Shown piece by piece: positions 45,674 to 57,090 of a stretch of DNA of 64,000 bases. The notes under the pieces were generated by a model. That model was not told the origin of the DNA, did no database searches, and was given only the letters and a program-made list of their open reading frames with translations. Positions within the stretch are counted from its first letter, which is position 1, and each line of letters begins with the position of its first letter. Source of the stretch: Opisthorchis felineus (taxonomy: Eukaryota > Platyhelminthes > Trematoda > Opisthorchiida > Opisthorchiidae); contig SJOL01005788.1 in the NCBI GenBank assembly GCA_004794785.1, positions 236,163-300,162 of the forward strand, written 5' to 3'. The translations under genes and the position numbers were made by a program.

Positions 45674-46015
45674 TCAATGATGGTCTTGATCGTAATCTCG
45701 GATCTTCTCGGATACTTCAGGTTCTTCACGGGTAGTATGTTCTTCAGAGATAAGGTTTTGATCGGGTACAATAAGATCATCTACAAAGGATTCATTAGTA
45801 TTTGAAACAGCAGGAGTGCCGTTAACAGGCTGACCTCTGGTATTGAATTCAACCTGGTCAATGTGTCTCCGGTGACAAGAGAGATCATCCAAATTGAGAA
45901 TTGTGACAATCCGTTTGCCATTTGATGAAAACATCATTCCCGTAGCGGGCCGTAAATCATTGTCCTTGAAAAACGTAACATCCGCCGTTTTGCCACAGTC
46001 AAGACTTGTGCGCAA
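45674..46015 (-). pseudogene. Gypsy integrase C-terminal tail
   Basis: The 113-codon frame follows the integrase core after a one-base shift near 46035. It begins with LRTSLDCG-like sequence (RTSLDCGKTADVTFFKDND), then RPATGMMFSSNGKRI, the small beta domain that follows Gypsy integrase cores. An acidic tail follows (HTTREEPEVSEKIRDYD). The stop lies at 45674. Confidence 0.75.
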
Positions 46016-46458
46016 AGAGCGAGATTTAAAAAGAAATGCGGACCTCTTCCCAGTAACTGAATGGATGCATTCCTGTATTGCATTAGGAAATCATCAATTC
46101 CACGGTCTAACTCCACAAAAGAAGTAGGAGAGAGTGAAGTAATGGCAGATTTCAGTGTTCGGACAAAATTCTCAGCTAGCCCATTCGACTGGGGATGTCT
46201 TGGAGCACTAAACAGATGTCGACATCCAAGGCCTTTTAACCATTCCTCGAGGGATTTTGCAGTGAAGTGTGTGCCGTTATCAGTAACCAAAGCAGTTGGT
46301 ACACCTTCATGCCTGAATACTTTTCTCAATGCTTGTTGTGTGAATTCAGCACTTGGAGAAGTAGTTGGAAAAATTTCAAGCCAACGTGAATATGCGTAAA
46401 TAAAAATTAAAGCATAGTATTTACCGAGAAAAGGACCACAGTAGTCGGCATGAACTCG
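45934..46458 (-). pseudogene. Gypsy integrase catalytic core
   Basis: After a TAA stop at 46461-46459 the same frame continues as RVHADYCGPFLGKYYALIFI (first catalytic Asp in ADY), then VTDNGTHF (second Asp) and NGLAENFV (Glu). Exactly 35 residues separate the second Asp from the Glu, so the DD35E triad is intact. The region is a straightforward continuation of the 47652-46459 frame, interrupted only by the nonsense codon. It loses frame near 46035 (GRGPHFFL). Confidence 0.85.
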
Positions 46459-47652
46459 TTAAAATGTTTTACAAGTAACTGGCCACGGATACCACTGTGA
46501 AGATTTGCTATGAATATTATGTGCACATTTACCACAATTTTTTGCAGTATACTTGATGTCAGCATCCAGTTCCGGCCACCAGCATGACAAGCGTGCAAGA
46601 GATCTCATCTTATCAACACCCAGATGACCAGAGTGCAAATCTGCAAGAACAGCCGCTCGCTGAGTCGGTGGATTGATAACTCTATCCTCAAAGCAGAACA
46701 AACCATCCGGAGTAATGGACAAACTTTCGCGGCGACAGGAAAATGCAGGAAATCGACGTCGCTCTTGCTGTGTCCAGCCACGTCGCAGCGCAGAAAAAAT
46801 GGGAGCAAAATATCTTCTAGTATCAGCAACAAGCGCATCCCGCTTGACTGGTAATGGTTGAACCAATAAACAATCTGAATTGTTTGAATCGGAGTAACGT
46901 GATGGAATTCTGTACAAGAAATCGGCATGGGGAATCATTTTTGCACTACGATGAACAATCATGAAGGTAAACAAACTCAGTGCAATAATCCACCGTTGCA
47001 CCATAGCAGCAGATGACTTCGCTAGAGATTTCGTAGGGTGATACAAGAACTTCAAAGCCTCGTGATCAGTAGCAGTGGTAAAGTTTGATCCATAAAGATA
47101 CTTATGGAGCCGTTTGACATCCCAATATACCGCAACTGCTTCTCGCTGAGTCTGAGAATACCCACGTTCGGCTTTTGAGAGTCGACGAGAAATGCAGATC
47201 ACCGGTCTGCCACACTGTTCAAAGACTGCTCCTATTCTAGTGGGAGAAGCATCAGTAATGATGGCCGAATGATGTTTGGCAGAAAATGGTTTCAAAACAG
47301 CTGAAGTTTGAAGATGACCAAGCAATGCACGCAACGTCTTTTCATGGTTGGAGGACCAGGAAAATTTATTGGCAGATATGACATCAAACAAACAACTTGC
47401 ATGTTTAGCAAAGTTAGGAATAAAACGAGAATAATACTGAAGTGCTTCTAGAACAGAACGCAGTTCTTGTAGACTGATTGGTGATGGCGCATTTACTAAA
47501 GGAGATAGACTGTTTGTATCCGGATTAAAACCACTGCCACCCAAAATGTAGCCAAGGCATGAAAATGATGAAACACCAAAAGTGCATTTGCCAGGATGAA
47601 TGGCTACAATGAACTCAGAAAGTCGTTTTAGTAGACAACAGACGCATATCAT
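46459..47652 (-). pseudogene. Gypsy RT end, RNase H and integrase zinc domain
   Basis: The 397-codon frame opens with the RT connection (KCTFGVSSFSCLGYILGG; LRSVLEALQYYSRFIPNFAK). RNase H follows with its acidic residues in AIITDASPTRIGAVF, SQTQREAVAVYWDVKRLHKY and TATDHEALKFL. The integrase HHCC domain comes next (LADLHSGHLGVDKM; NCGKCAHN). It ends at TAA after VTCKTF, where an uninterrupted element would read on into the core. This is the best-preserved part of the element. Confidence 0.9.
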
Positions 47653-48835
47653 GGGTAGCTTTATCAGCAGCGTGCACTATGACATCACCTTGGTACGTCT
47701 CAACACCCTCCAAACCTTTTGTAATGGTATTCATAAATTGCTGAAATAAAGCTGGTGAAAAATTCGGACCAAAGAGAAGGAAATTGTATCGGAATAACCC
47801 AAAAGGTGTGTTGATCACATTAAGATTACAAGAGGCTTCGTCCAGTGGTAGTTGAAGATAGGCATCTTTTAGATCCATTTTGGAAAACAAACTTGAACCT
47901 GATAAACGATACAGTACATCTTCAGGCTCTTCTGTAGTGCATGCACATTGTAGTAACCGCGTATTTGGCGTTAGCCGGTGGTCTGCACAAATCCTCGGAG
48001 TAATACGATCGGCCTTTAGTGGGGTAACTATCGGAGTTGCCCAATTTGATGATTCGACAGGAGTCAATATTCCTTTCTCACACATTGAATTCAATGCTTG
48101 ACGAACAGGTTCCCGTAAGCCAAACGGAATAATTCGTCTCTTAAGAAACATAGGATCTCCTGCAGTTTCGAGTTTCACCTTAGGTATTTGCATGCCACCC
48201 GTAGCCTGAGAACATCTAAGAATCAGTTGTTTGAGTTCATTCTCATTCACAGAAGTCAGTAAGGTGATACTAGTTCGCAGTGAGCGCAAAACTTTGAGTT
48301 CGATACTCAATCGTCCCGAGGTTGAAACTAAAAAATTACAATCGATGGGGGTACCTTGGGGCAATCTCACAGGACTCGTGCAACTACCAACTAGAGGTAC
48401 AGAATGTCCAGTGATACCGCAGATAATAACATCTGTAGGCTCTACCACAACACTGGGGTAAAATGCAGTTAGAGCTGACTGTGGAATAATGGACTCAACA
48501 CTACCAGTGTCAACAATGAAATCATGTTTTTGACCAGAAGCGGAGATCAAAGTTTCAAAAACATGTGACGAATTTTGAGGCAAAATAGATAGAGAAGGGC
48601 TAGAGATATTTTCAGTTAATGCTTTATGGTCAGTATTAGAATCATACGATAAGTGACACACTTTTTTGGGCTTACAGACAAGTTGAATATGTCCGGTTTT
48701 CCGGACACTTCGCTTGCCTGTGAGGGCATGAATATCTGGAATGATTTCGTCCACAAGATTCACATTCCCCAAATTTTCGGACCGCTGAATTGGAATTATG
48801 ATCTGTGAAGCGATGTGTTGACGGATTTGGAGCAC
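47615..48835 (-). pseudogene. Gypsy protease and reverse transcriptase
   Basis: The frame of 406 codons starts in a knuckle half (RKTGHIQLVC), then an aspartic protease with DTG at residues 109-111 (FIVDTGSVESIIPQSALTAF). RT follows: RRIIPFGLREPVRQALNSMC, SNWATPIVTPLKAD, RICADHRLTPN, SKMDLKDAYLQLPLDE (first catalytic Asp), PFGLFRYNFLLFGPNFSPA and ETYQGDVIVHA. The last box is normally YxDD; here it is YQGD, so one catalytic Asp is replaced by Gly. The frame is lost at about 47640 and continues in the 47652-46459 frame. Confidence 0.9.
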
Positions 48836-49121
48836 GAAAATTTGTTCGAGGTTTGAATGTGTTGTTCATCTGCTTCCATGAATTGTTCCTTTTAGAGTAA
48901 TTTAACAAAACTGCTTCATCAGTCTTCGTTAGATGCGCGTTAAGTATCGGTAGACTTTCAAGAGTTAAAGTAGAGGGAGTGCTTTCGTTGCTCGTGACCT
49001 TTTCATTAGGAGTTGATGAAGTCGCCTTTGGGCGAGAATGCGGCTTAGGAGCTGAGGTAATCAGCTGTTGGTTGCTTGCATTGGTTGCTTTTCTGCTGGT
49101 GCACAAAAAATCCGGCATCAA
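48672..49121 (-). pseudogene. Gypsy gag C-terminal part with broken zinc knuckle
   Basis: The frame of 149 codons is Ser/Thr/Asn-rich and ends in a nucleocapsid region: CESCGRNHSRYSCPHRQAKC. In related elements a second CCHC unit follows. Here the frame ends in NRTYSTCL, while the neighbouring frame supplies RKTGHIQLVC. A small deletion has therefore split the knuckle near 48700. Upstream capsid sequence was not recognised. Confidence 0.75.
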
Positions 49122-51159
49122 GAGACACTACACACTACCTCTTTTTTCTACGCGTCTAGACCAGAAAGTACACAAGGTAAATCTAGAAACAGTAAAGACT
49201 GTAGCGGAAGTACAAAACATGACGCGGAATTCCAGGAAATTTGGTACTCCGCATGGCGCACCTCTATAAGCAAGGGATCACCAGTTCAATGGTAACAGTG
49301 AGTCAGCTTCAGTCATCAGACGAAAGGACCAAGAAACGCAAGTACTTAGGGGGCAAACAAACATAGGTAGCAAAGGGGTACCGGGGAGATAAAATTCTAC
49401 GGCTCCCGGGATACCCACTGACCAAAATATGGGTCAAAAACTGGCCAGTAGGAATGCTCACTCAAACAATCAGTAATCGGCTGAGGTACATCTGGAAGAG
49501 TAGACCCTATATCAGTCCATACAGGCGCAGCAACCACGCATTTCCAAAGTAACGCTCTCACTCGAAACGTACGGATCTCACCCGGAGTGGGGATGAAACG
49601 TCTGGAAAAGGAGATGGCGATTGGGTATCAATGGGCAGTCTTGTCAAAGGCACCGAAAAACTCAAAATTATCTTCCTGGTTATGGGTGTGTAATTCGGAT
49701 GTAATCGGTTTCAGGATCCCCATTCGCTAACGAGCTAACCTAGTTTAGGGTAGCTTATTCATGGCTGTACTGGAGGGTAGGGTAACACGGGCCTTATTCC
49801 GCTTTGCTCCTTCGTATGGTATGGGAAGTATTGGAAACAGCGGGATTCTGGACCTGATATTGTGAGTCCAGAACAAAACCGTAAAGTTTCAAAAATTGCA
49901 ACTTACGTATCATTTGGTTGCCTACCGGCAATACACTACCCGGTGGACCAATTGCCCTGCATTTACCCATTACAGCTACTCGCCGTTTTGTTCTGTATCA
50001 CATCAGGATTTTGGTTAGGTTCTAGAATTATAATGTTAGGATTTTGCTTTCCAAAATGTCCACGTAGGCTTTCGTAGTGGCCCATGTTGACTACAAGGAC
50101 AAAAGGTCGCCTGGCGGCTGAGGTCTAAACGTTCAGTCTGGAACTGGTCTTACATTTATTGATAACCGTGCATAAATTAGGAAAATTTTCGTGAAATGGA
50201 AAAGGTGAAGTGGTACGAACTGTCAAAAGCCGAGGCAAAGATGGAATTGCTGGTAGTTGCTGGCTTTCCGGCGATCCTAACATTGATACGAGGAACAGAC
50301 CGTCGGGTGTTCCGCAAGGTTGGATAATTGATAGCTTACCTGTGCAGCAGGGTCCCTGAATGACGCATACCTTGGGTCCCATCAGAGGATATTAGGGAGC
50401 CAATAATCCTCTTCAATTCAACAACGTAAACCAAATGCATCGAGTCCAAAGGAAATTGGCAGAGAATGGCAACTTGAAGTCTGGTTAAAACTATTGGCTC
50501 AGTATGGTGGCCACCATCGGACTAGGCTTAAAATTCCTCACCAGCATAAAGCAAATGTCCAGGATTCTGAAAAGTCATCTGATTAAATAAGTATAGAATA
50601 TTCCTCTGAAAAAATTTGTCAGAACTAAGGTAGCAAGTAAGCTGGGTTGACACTCTCGCATAATATTCTGGATGAACCATGAAGGAGGCCTTATTTGGAA
50701 ACAAAATCGCTTTGGCCAAGACCTTCTTACACAAATTGTAAGCAACACGCACTTGCAATTCGCGTGATGCGCGAAACCGAATAGGCTCAAACATAACAGC
50801 TACCTTGCGTGCCATTTTGTTGTGACAGGGATGAATGGTGAAAAATGACGGGGCAAAACAACCCTCAAGATGAGTTAGTTAGGACTGATATATTACGAAG
50901 ACTTCGGTAGTCCAGCGCGTGAAGATCAAGTACTTTAGGCACTTTCTATACTCCATAGACCAAGGGTAGGCGGTCATTTTCGTAGCTGCGTAATGAAGAC
51001 CCTCGTCACAGTATCTATCTTAGTCCGATGTGAATAATGTGGCCGGCATATCCTAAGAGAAATCTAATGTATACGTCATATAGCGCTCGGCAGTCCGCAA
51101 GCATCAGTCAATCAGAGGTTGATCAGTTTCCCAACGGCGAGCTCTTTGTTGCTGGTAGT
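49122..51159. other. No recognised feature
   Basis: About 2 kb above the Gypsy element without recognisable gag, LTR, gene or repeat. A 95-codon minus-strand frame at 50815-50528 has no known domain or splice context. Confidence 0.3.
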
Positions 51160-51395
51160 GCGAGAAGATAGCGGGATTTTATTTGGGATTTCACCCTGTA
51201 AGTGAAGCCAAGCTATGTCGAAAAGCTGAGGAGCACTTTAGAGCTACCTCCTCCTTACTAGGAATCATCAGTGGTGCAGATCTCATGGAACTCAGAGAGA
51301 ATGGATCCCGCGAACTACCGGCCAGTGCTTGAACACAATCGTTCGGCCACGAGCAGCTGAATAGCAGTGTGACTAGCTCTCACTTAGACAGAACA
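51160..51395 (-). repeat. SINE family 2, minus-strand copy
   Basis: On the minus strand: AAGTGAGAGCTAGTCACACT, CAGCTGCTCGTGGCCGAACG (A-box-like), then GGCCGGTAGTTCGCGGGATC, TCTCTGAGTTCCATGAGATC and TGCACCACTGATGATT. These parallel the 60690-60790 copy block for block. The flank at 51215-51190 also resembles the flank of the plus copy at 51540 (GTGAAGCCAAG against CTGAAGCCAAG). Confidence 0.6.
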
Positions 51396-51539
51396 TAGCG
51401 CTATTCATTCTTCGATCGCGTAGTCATCTATTGACTGGCTCCTCGAGTGACAAATACTCGGAGGAAAATTTCACTCATCGGGTGGACTTTATACTCTGAG
51501 CTGCTTGTAGACTGCTGGTAGTATGAGGAGCCTTGGGGG

Positions 51540-51780
51540 TTCATTTGGAGACTTCGTATCATAACTGAAGCCAAGTCTAGGTATGGCTAATCACACTGAT
51601 GATCGGTCAGTCGTGGCTGAAAGGTTAAGAAGGCAGTTCAGGAGTTCGAGACTCTCTGGAGTATCGTGAACTGCGCATTGGTGATTTCCAATGAAGAATA
51701 AACAGCCGTACACTGCATCTCGGCTTTTTAGCATAGATTGGCTTCACTCACAGGACGAAGCCTCTACTAGAGCTCCTCAT
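51540..51780 (+). repeat. SINE family 2, plus-strand copy
   Basis: CTAATCACACTGATGATCGG and TCAGTCGTGGCTGAAAGGTT lead into the body GATTTCCAATGAAGAATAAA, CAGCCGTACACTGCATCTCG and TAGCATAGATTGGCTTCACT. The last block is shared with 12690-12710 and 57040-57065. It lies within 150 bases of an opposite-strand copy. Confidence 0.6.
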
Positions 51781-54240
51781 TGACGGTCTTCTCACGTTGC
51801 AGTGAGAGAGGCACGCTTAAAGACAGCCAGATACCTCCTATTCTTGGTAACTTCCCAAGATATTGCTCAGTGTTCTTCACTATCCTGCTCATCAAGCGCG
51901 AAATGAACGAGTTTCCTGGTTTTAGGGGGTAAGCGCCAAAATAATGCTTAGCTTTCCTTGGCCATTTCATGTCAATTGTCATTAGAGTTACGGAAACTGT
52001 TGTTGTCAACCAATTCGCCCTCATGTCCGCAAGATCATCATAATAGACTGGTGCTCGCTCCAAAACGATTCTTCGAAGATTTCTGCCTTTACCGGTAAGC
52101 AGGAGGGGTAGCCCATTTAAATTTCGGCGCAAAATGTTCTGTGTGAGAGAACACACGTGATGTAGTGTAGAATCGTTCGATGAGTGTTCTTCCGTTGGAG
52201 TTTGTAAAGGAGCTGTTTACGAAAATCCTTACGCAAGGTTTTGTGAAGTTGAAGAATGCGGCATCCCTGTCCGGTCATTATGCCAAGGCGTTTTTGAAAA
52301 CATTTGGTAATTTCATTCCCAAATTCAGGTTCCTACCTGAAAACTTCCGGAAAGCTGCGTAAAAAAACGAATGGGGGCAGATGAAATTTCGATAGGAACT
52401 TTGCGTAACGGATATTATTATACCTGAGAAACTCAGCGATTGCCTCTATCTATAAAAATATGCTTGAAATTTGTTTAAATCGATTGTTTAGACACACACC
52501 TAATCCACGTTTTCATTACTTTGCTCTCTACGCTTGATGTTCTATTGTCTGTTTTACATTCATATATAGTTTACGTTATTTTTGCGGCATCACGAACAGC
52601 GTGCTGCAATGAGCTCGAACTTCTCACTGGGTTCAAGAGATTCCTTTCTTCAAACATTATGGTTTGCGACGCTCCACAGTTTGAATGTTCCAGTGCCGAA
52701 TTTTGTTCGTTCCACGTTCAACTAGATAGTTCGCTATGTTAATGGAAAATCTGATGAAATGTGACTAAAATGTCTCGCGAATTCTTCGCAAAATTTCGAA
52801 TAGGTCGCAGCTCCTGTAGACATTGTCAGGCCGCAATCAACTACCGCTCTCTATTTTTTTGGAAACTGTGTTCGAATTTCCCCTGTTCGTCGCATACATG
52901 AATTGGAAAATTGCTGTGTGCTCACATGTTTTCTAAGGAACAAGTGTATACCAAACTTCTGGTTATTGATAGCATTGTCGGTTGGAATCACGTTGTGATA
53001 CTTCTTGGTACACAGGGATGGCGAATTTCATGCGTATGCTGTCATCTGGCTACAAACCTATGTTTATACTGTGGTCTCGCTCTGGTCTCGCTGAACAGCG
53101 GCTGAAATCTTGTTCCATTTTTGGGGACGTAGAACATAAGGTGCACCCACATGACCTTACAGTGACGTTAAGATATCGAGCCTGAGAAAAATATTCGTAC
53201 ACAATAATGTCGGGCTTTCGGCCCTATCTTTTGAAGTGCCGCTTTGCAAACCATAATCATTATAAAGGTGACACAGTGCACAGCTCTGCGTATCATTCAG
53301 ATCCAAAGAACGTTGAAATAACGACATTCAGTCCTGACTGATCACAATTCGATATACACAGTTTTTTTCATGCGAGCCTCCGCGTTCAGCAAGTAAAAAC
53401 GAGTGTTTACCATGAAGGCCAAAATGTTCATAGGTATTCCTCAACTTTGAAAGAAACACTTGGTCACCTTGTTTTTGGGCTATCGCGTGTAGAGGCAATT
53501 TTAAAATACTATTAATAAGATGTTTTTCAATTTAAGCTATTCGGTGAACTAGAAGAATTTAAAAGGCGTCAAGAATAGCCGCAGCGATGTCCTCTATTGT
53601 TCTGCGCAAACTTATTACCCCAAGGTCACAACATAAGCACTTTTCGCAGATTTCTTTGTGTTACTCATCCGCGACATCGGAATCAGAATGGAAACAAGCA
53701 GCACCCTCAAAAGTTCGCAGAAAGGGTAGATCGCCTGAACGTCCAAAAACGAACAAAGAGCATTTCTACACCTGCTCAAGCATCGGAGCCCTTCGCAGTA
53801 GCAACCAATTTGCCATAACCTCCCGGATGGGCCAGTCGTCGATATATCTCCTGCAATATGCGAAGCTTCCAACTCTTACTTCCCTGACTCCCCGACTTTG
53901 CCGCATTACAACATCATATTCCATCCATATGTTACAAAACCTCTTCTCCTTAGAATCGCCATAATCCTGAGCCAAGCATTCCTATACCAAAATTTTTTAT
54001 CCGCATCTGACTCCGACGGTACCCCTCCAGTCTTTGTCCATCTGGGTAACCACAACATACCCAACCATTTTCTGAGCGCCAGCCAATTTCATATCTCATA
54101 GAAATAGCCAATTAGCACCCCGCCGCAAGTTAGGGATCCAGATGTGGCTCAGTCTACAATGTGGAGAGTTGCAGGCCGGAAAGAATAATAAAAAAGCACT
54201 AGTAATAAACCTACTATCTCCCTTTTGAACGTTCCACAAT
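51781..54240. other. No well-supported gene
   Basis: Open frames at 52156-51767 (-, 129 codons) and 53587-53964 (+, 125 codons) are the longest but show no domain, no convincing splice context and (in the second case) equally long frames in other phases. The second begins with a basic, Arg/Ser-rich stretch that could imitate a mitochondrial presequence. Confidence 0.3.
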
Positions 54241-54440
54241 ATGGCCAAAGCTACCCTGTCTTATGACCATGACCAGGACCTAATTGTCACATACCTAGAT
54301 ATCCAGCACATATCTGGTAGAGTACCACACGCCTACCTTCTCAGGAACATTTCTACGTATGGCAACGTTGACACCATCCGACCATGTTTCCGATCATACC
54401 TTAATGGCCGCACCCAGCAATAAAATTAGGCCCCATTAAA
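54241..54440 (+). mobile_element. CR1/Jockey-like LINE RT fragment
   Basis: The 60-codon frame reads DHDQDLIVTYLDIQHISGRV then PHAYLLRNISTYGNVDTI and FRSYLNGRTQQ. It matches the RT block normally read as YLDFxKAFDxVxHxxLLxKL followed by the SNRTQ-type block. The equivalent of KAFD is eroded to HISG, so catalysis is lost. Flanks to about 54800 may belong to it but are unreadable. Confidence 0.6.
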
Positions 54441-56879
54441 ACTCAGGTGCTGTTAGTCTAACTCTATCCCCTATATGTGTTCATGATGTTGACAGTATGC
54501 CTTGTACTGGCATAACCTATACCTTAACAACTATATCAGGACTGTCTTTAACTCCCATTCCATGATATTGAGGAAACTATCCCCACGATTCCTGCAGGCC
54601 TTAAGTACTGAGGGCTTGGTCGTCTCAATCGGGACTAGGCTTTCCCGTTATCAAACACAGTCTTCCTTGTTGCAGTATCCCGCGAGCTAGAAGATAACCC
54701 AGTCTTCACTACACGCTGTTCCTCCCCCATTGAATTCTGCGAACAAATATCCTATCAGACTGCCGAATTTCCCAGATCATAATAGGTTATCTAATTAGTT
54801 TTTAAAGTCAAAACAGCGTAGTGACACAAGATATTATAATTCGACGTTTCGATTGGCCTGGACAAACTTTCCAAGGATTTCTACAATCGATTGAATACGA
54901 GTAAAGTACAGCGTCATTTGGGTCCGCTATTGTCTTCTGTGTTCCTGAGATCAGTTGGCAGTCAGATGCGACCAGCGTGGGTGGATGCATTAGCTCTGTG
55001 TGCGTGTACGCGCGATTGTGTGTACTTTGATTAGGATGTGCCTCCATTTGATGTTATGCTGGCTACTACTCTGGAGGTCAAAGTGGAGTTCCACAAACTT
55101 GTCTCTTCCATTGTAGAATACTGTTCAATCATCTGTTGAAAATGCACAGGTATCATCGGATCACAATTTCAGGACTGCAGAAAGCATTTACCATCCACAT
55201 TTACCATCTACATGCCTGACTTGTTTGAAGTGGATATCTTTGCTTCGTCGCTAGCCAAATATTTTAGTTTTACAAATCGATCACCTCAGTTAACCTGTTT
55301 GTTCATTTTTGATGAGAATGAAGTCTTGTTTGTTGAACATACATTTTCAGACTATTTTCTCGAACCTTGTGCTGAAATTTGATCCGTATTGCCTTTGTCA
55401 TCCTTCTGCCCTGATGACTGTTTGGGCCCATTAAGCAATATGCAGAATAAAATGTGTTGTTGTCATGGCAGCTGTAAAGCTTATCAACGATGCAAGTCCA
55501 TTTGTCAAATTTATCAGTTGTTCGCCCTTAAGCTGGATCTGCAGGGGGCTGTTTTCTACCTTACCTATTCTACCAACTCTTGTCTAGTAAACTTATTAAG
55601 CTGGTGTAGCAGTCACCGGACGCCTTAAAGTCTATCCCCCATCTGTCTCAGAATAATGTGATTACTTGCAGTATCGAAAGAATGGCTCCCCAGAGGGAGA
55701 AATGCTACTGAGTACCTGAGTACTTCCAATGTCAGCGGCATTCTCATGTTTTGGCTAGAACTTCCAGCATCAGTTTGCTGGCTCATATCCACACACCAGA
55801 TTCTTATCCATATTTTTCACTTTGCGTGAGAATATATCTGTTTATGATCAGATCAGCCATGTAACAAGGCTTCGGTGCCATAGCAAAAAGCCACTCTCGT
55901 GCTCACAAACGATTCTAGAATTGTGACACCTCTCATAGTTTGACGCGATTTAGGCCTGCAGTTAGGTCTAAGGTTGGGCCTTGTTAGCTAGGCTTTCAAA
56001 AGAGAATCTTGTTGGCCTCATCTTCGGCTCCCCTATCAATTATTTGAATTGTTATGAACTTAAGTAAGTGCTCCTCTCGTATACGAGGCCTCTGAATGAG
56101 CCATATCCCCGAAAAGCACTCGGAGCAACGGAATTATTTTAAAGTGGAATTCCTTCCTGGAGCCAGTAACCTAGCAAGGCACACATGGCACCTGTGTATT
56201 TACAGAGGAGTGGTCCGTTTCAAGAGGTGGAAAATTTTTCACCTACAGTTTTTGATACTTTGGCAAAACTGCAATGGCTGAGCACATCCGCCCGTCCTTG
56301 TCGTTTTTATCATATCGTTCCAAATCGTTTTTTCCACCTCTAACTTCGAACACTGCGAACTGATTTCGACCAAGCATACTCAACCCTGAAAACAATGCCA
56401 ATCTTTTTCATTATTCCTCAAAACCCCGAGAAATGGTACCAGTCAAGTGTATATAAAAAACAGCACCAGTTGTCATGCGTGTGAACCGGAAGACAACTCA
56501 AACAGGTAATACAGACCATCACAAACGAGAGATTCAGCTGGGTTCCAGTGAGTTCCTCGCAAAACCAAATTTGTTTGCAAATGAGTTTATTTCGCTAATT
56601 TCGTGCAATTTGGTCTCAAGTAGAACATAAGGTTGACGGAAACTCGGGGACTGCGCCTACCTGATGAGCCCCAAGAAGGGCGAAACCAGTCGTGGGCTGT
56701 CGAAGAATTTTCAGCAACCTTATGAGTAGTGCATTACGAAGACAGACCTTTCTTTTCCGTATAGTAACAACAGGCTAGCTCAGCATTTTGAATAGGCATG
56801 GTATTCAAATGGTTGTGCGGACCCCAAGTTCAGGCATCAAAATACATGCACTCCAATATAACTGTAAGTAACCGATGAA
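54441..56879. other. No recognised feature
   Basis: About 2.4 kb with no gene or repeat family identified, apart from possible LINE residue before 54800. Confidence 0.3.
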
Positions 56880-57090
56880 AATTTGTTTCTTGCGGAATCG
56901 AATTCGTGACACCGTTTGAGCTAATCTGAGTGCTGTTAAGCCGCCAGGTCGCCGAACGGTTAAGTTATCAATCGCTGACCAGAAGGTCGCGGGTTGCTGA
57001 TGATTCTTCACAAGGATGAAACAGCTGCAGTGCTTCTTGACTTTTTAGCCTACATTGGTTTCAGTGACAGAACGAAATTTCAGTTGACTA
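56880..57090 (+). repeat. SINE family 2 copy
   Basis: CCAGGTCGCCGAACGGTTAA (A-box region), CTGACCAGAAGGTCGCGGGT (B-box side), then GATTCTTCACAAGGATGAAA, CAGCTGCAGTGCTTCTTGAC and ACATTGGTTTCAGTGACAGA. It lacks about 50 bases between the B-box and the body relative to 60690-60850. Confidence 0.65.

Larger units (their letters stand above)
45421..49121 (-). mobile_element. Ty3/Gypsy LTR retrotransposon, degenerate
   Basis: A single minus-strand element with the Gypsy order gag knuckle, protease, RT, RNase H, integrase, then a putative 3' LTR. Integrase after RNase H defines Ty3/Gypsy. It resembles trematode elements of the CsRn1/Gulliver type in general layout, which is recollection and was not compared. 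No matching LTR or capsid region was seen above 49121, so it is 5'-truncated or too diverged to see. Frameshifts near 48700, 47640 and 46035 and a nonsense codon at 46461-46459 make it non-autonomous. Confidence 0.88.

Noticed and set aside
50528..50815. 95-codon minus-strand frame beginning MARKVAVMFEPIRF
   Set aside because: No recognisable family, no acceptor or donor in frame, and no neighbouring exon.
51767..52156. 129-codon minus-strand frame
   Set aside because: Its end overlaps a family-2 SINE and no family or splice signal supports it.
53587..53964. 125-codon plus-strand frame with a basic N-terminus resembling a mitochondrial presequence
   Set aside because: Comparable open frames exist in other phases of the same stretch, no domain follows and no clear donor site was found.
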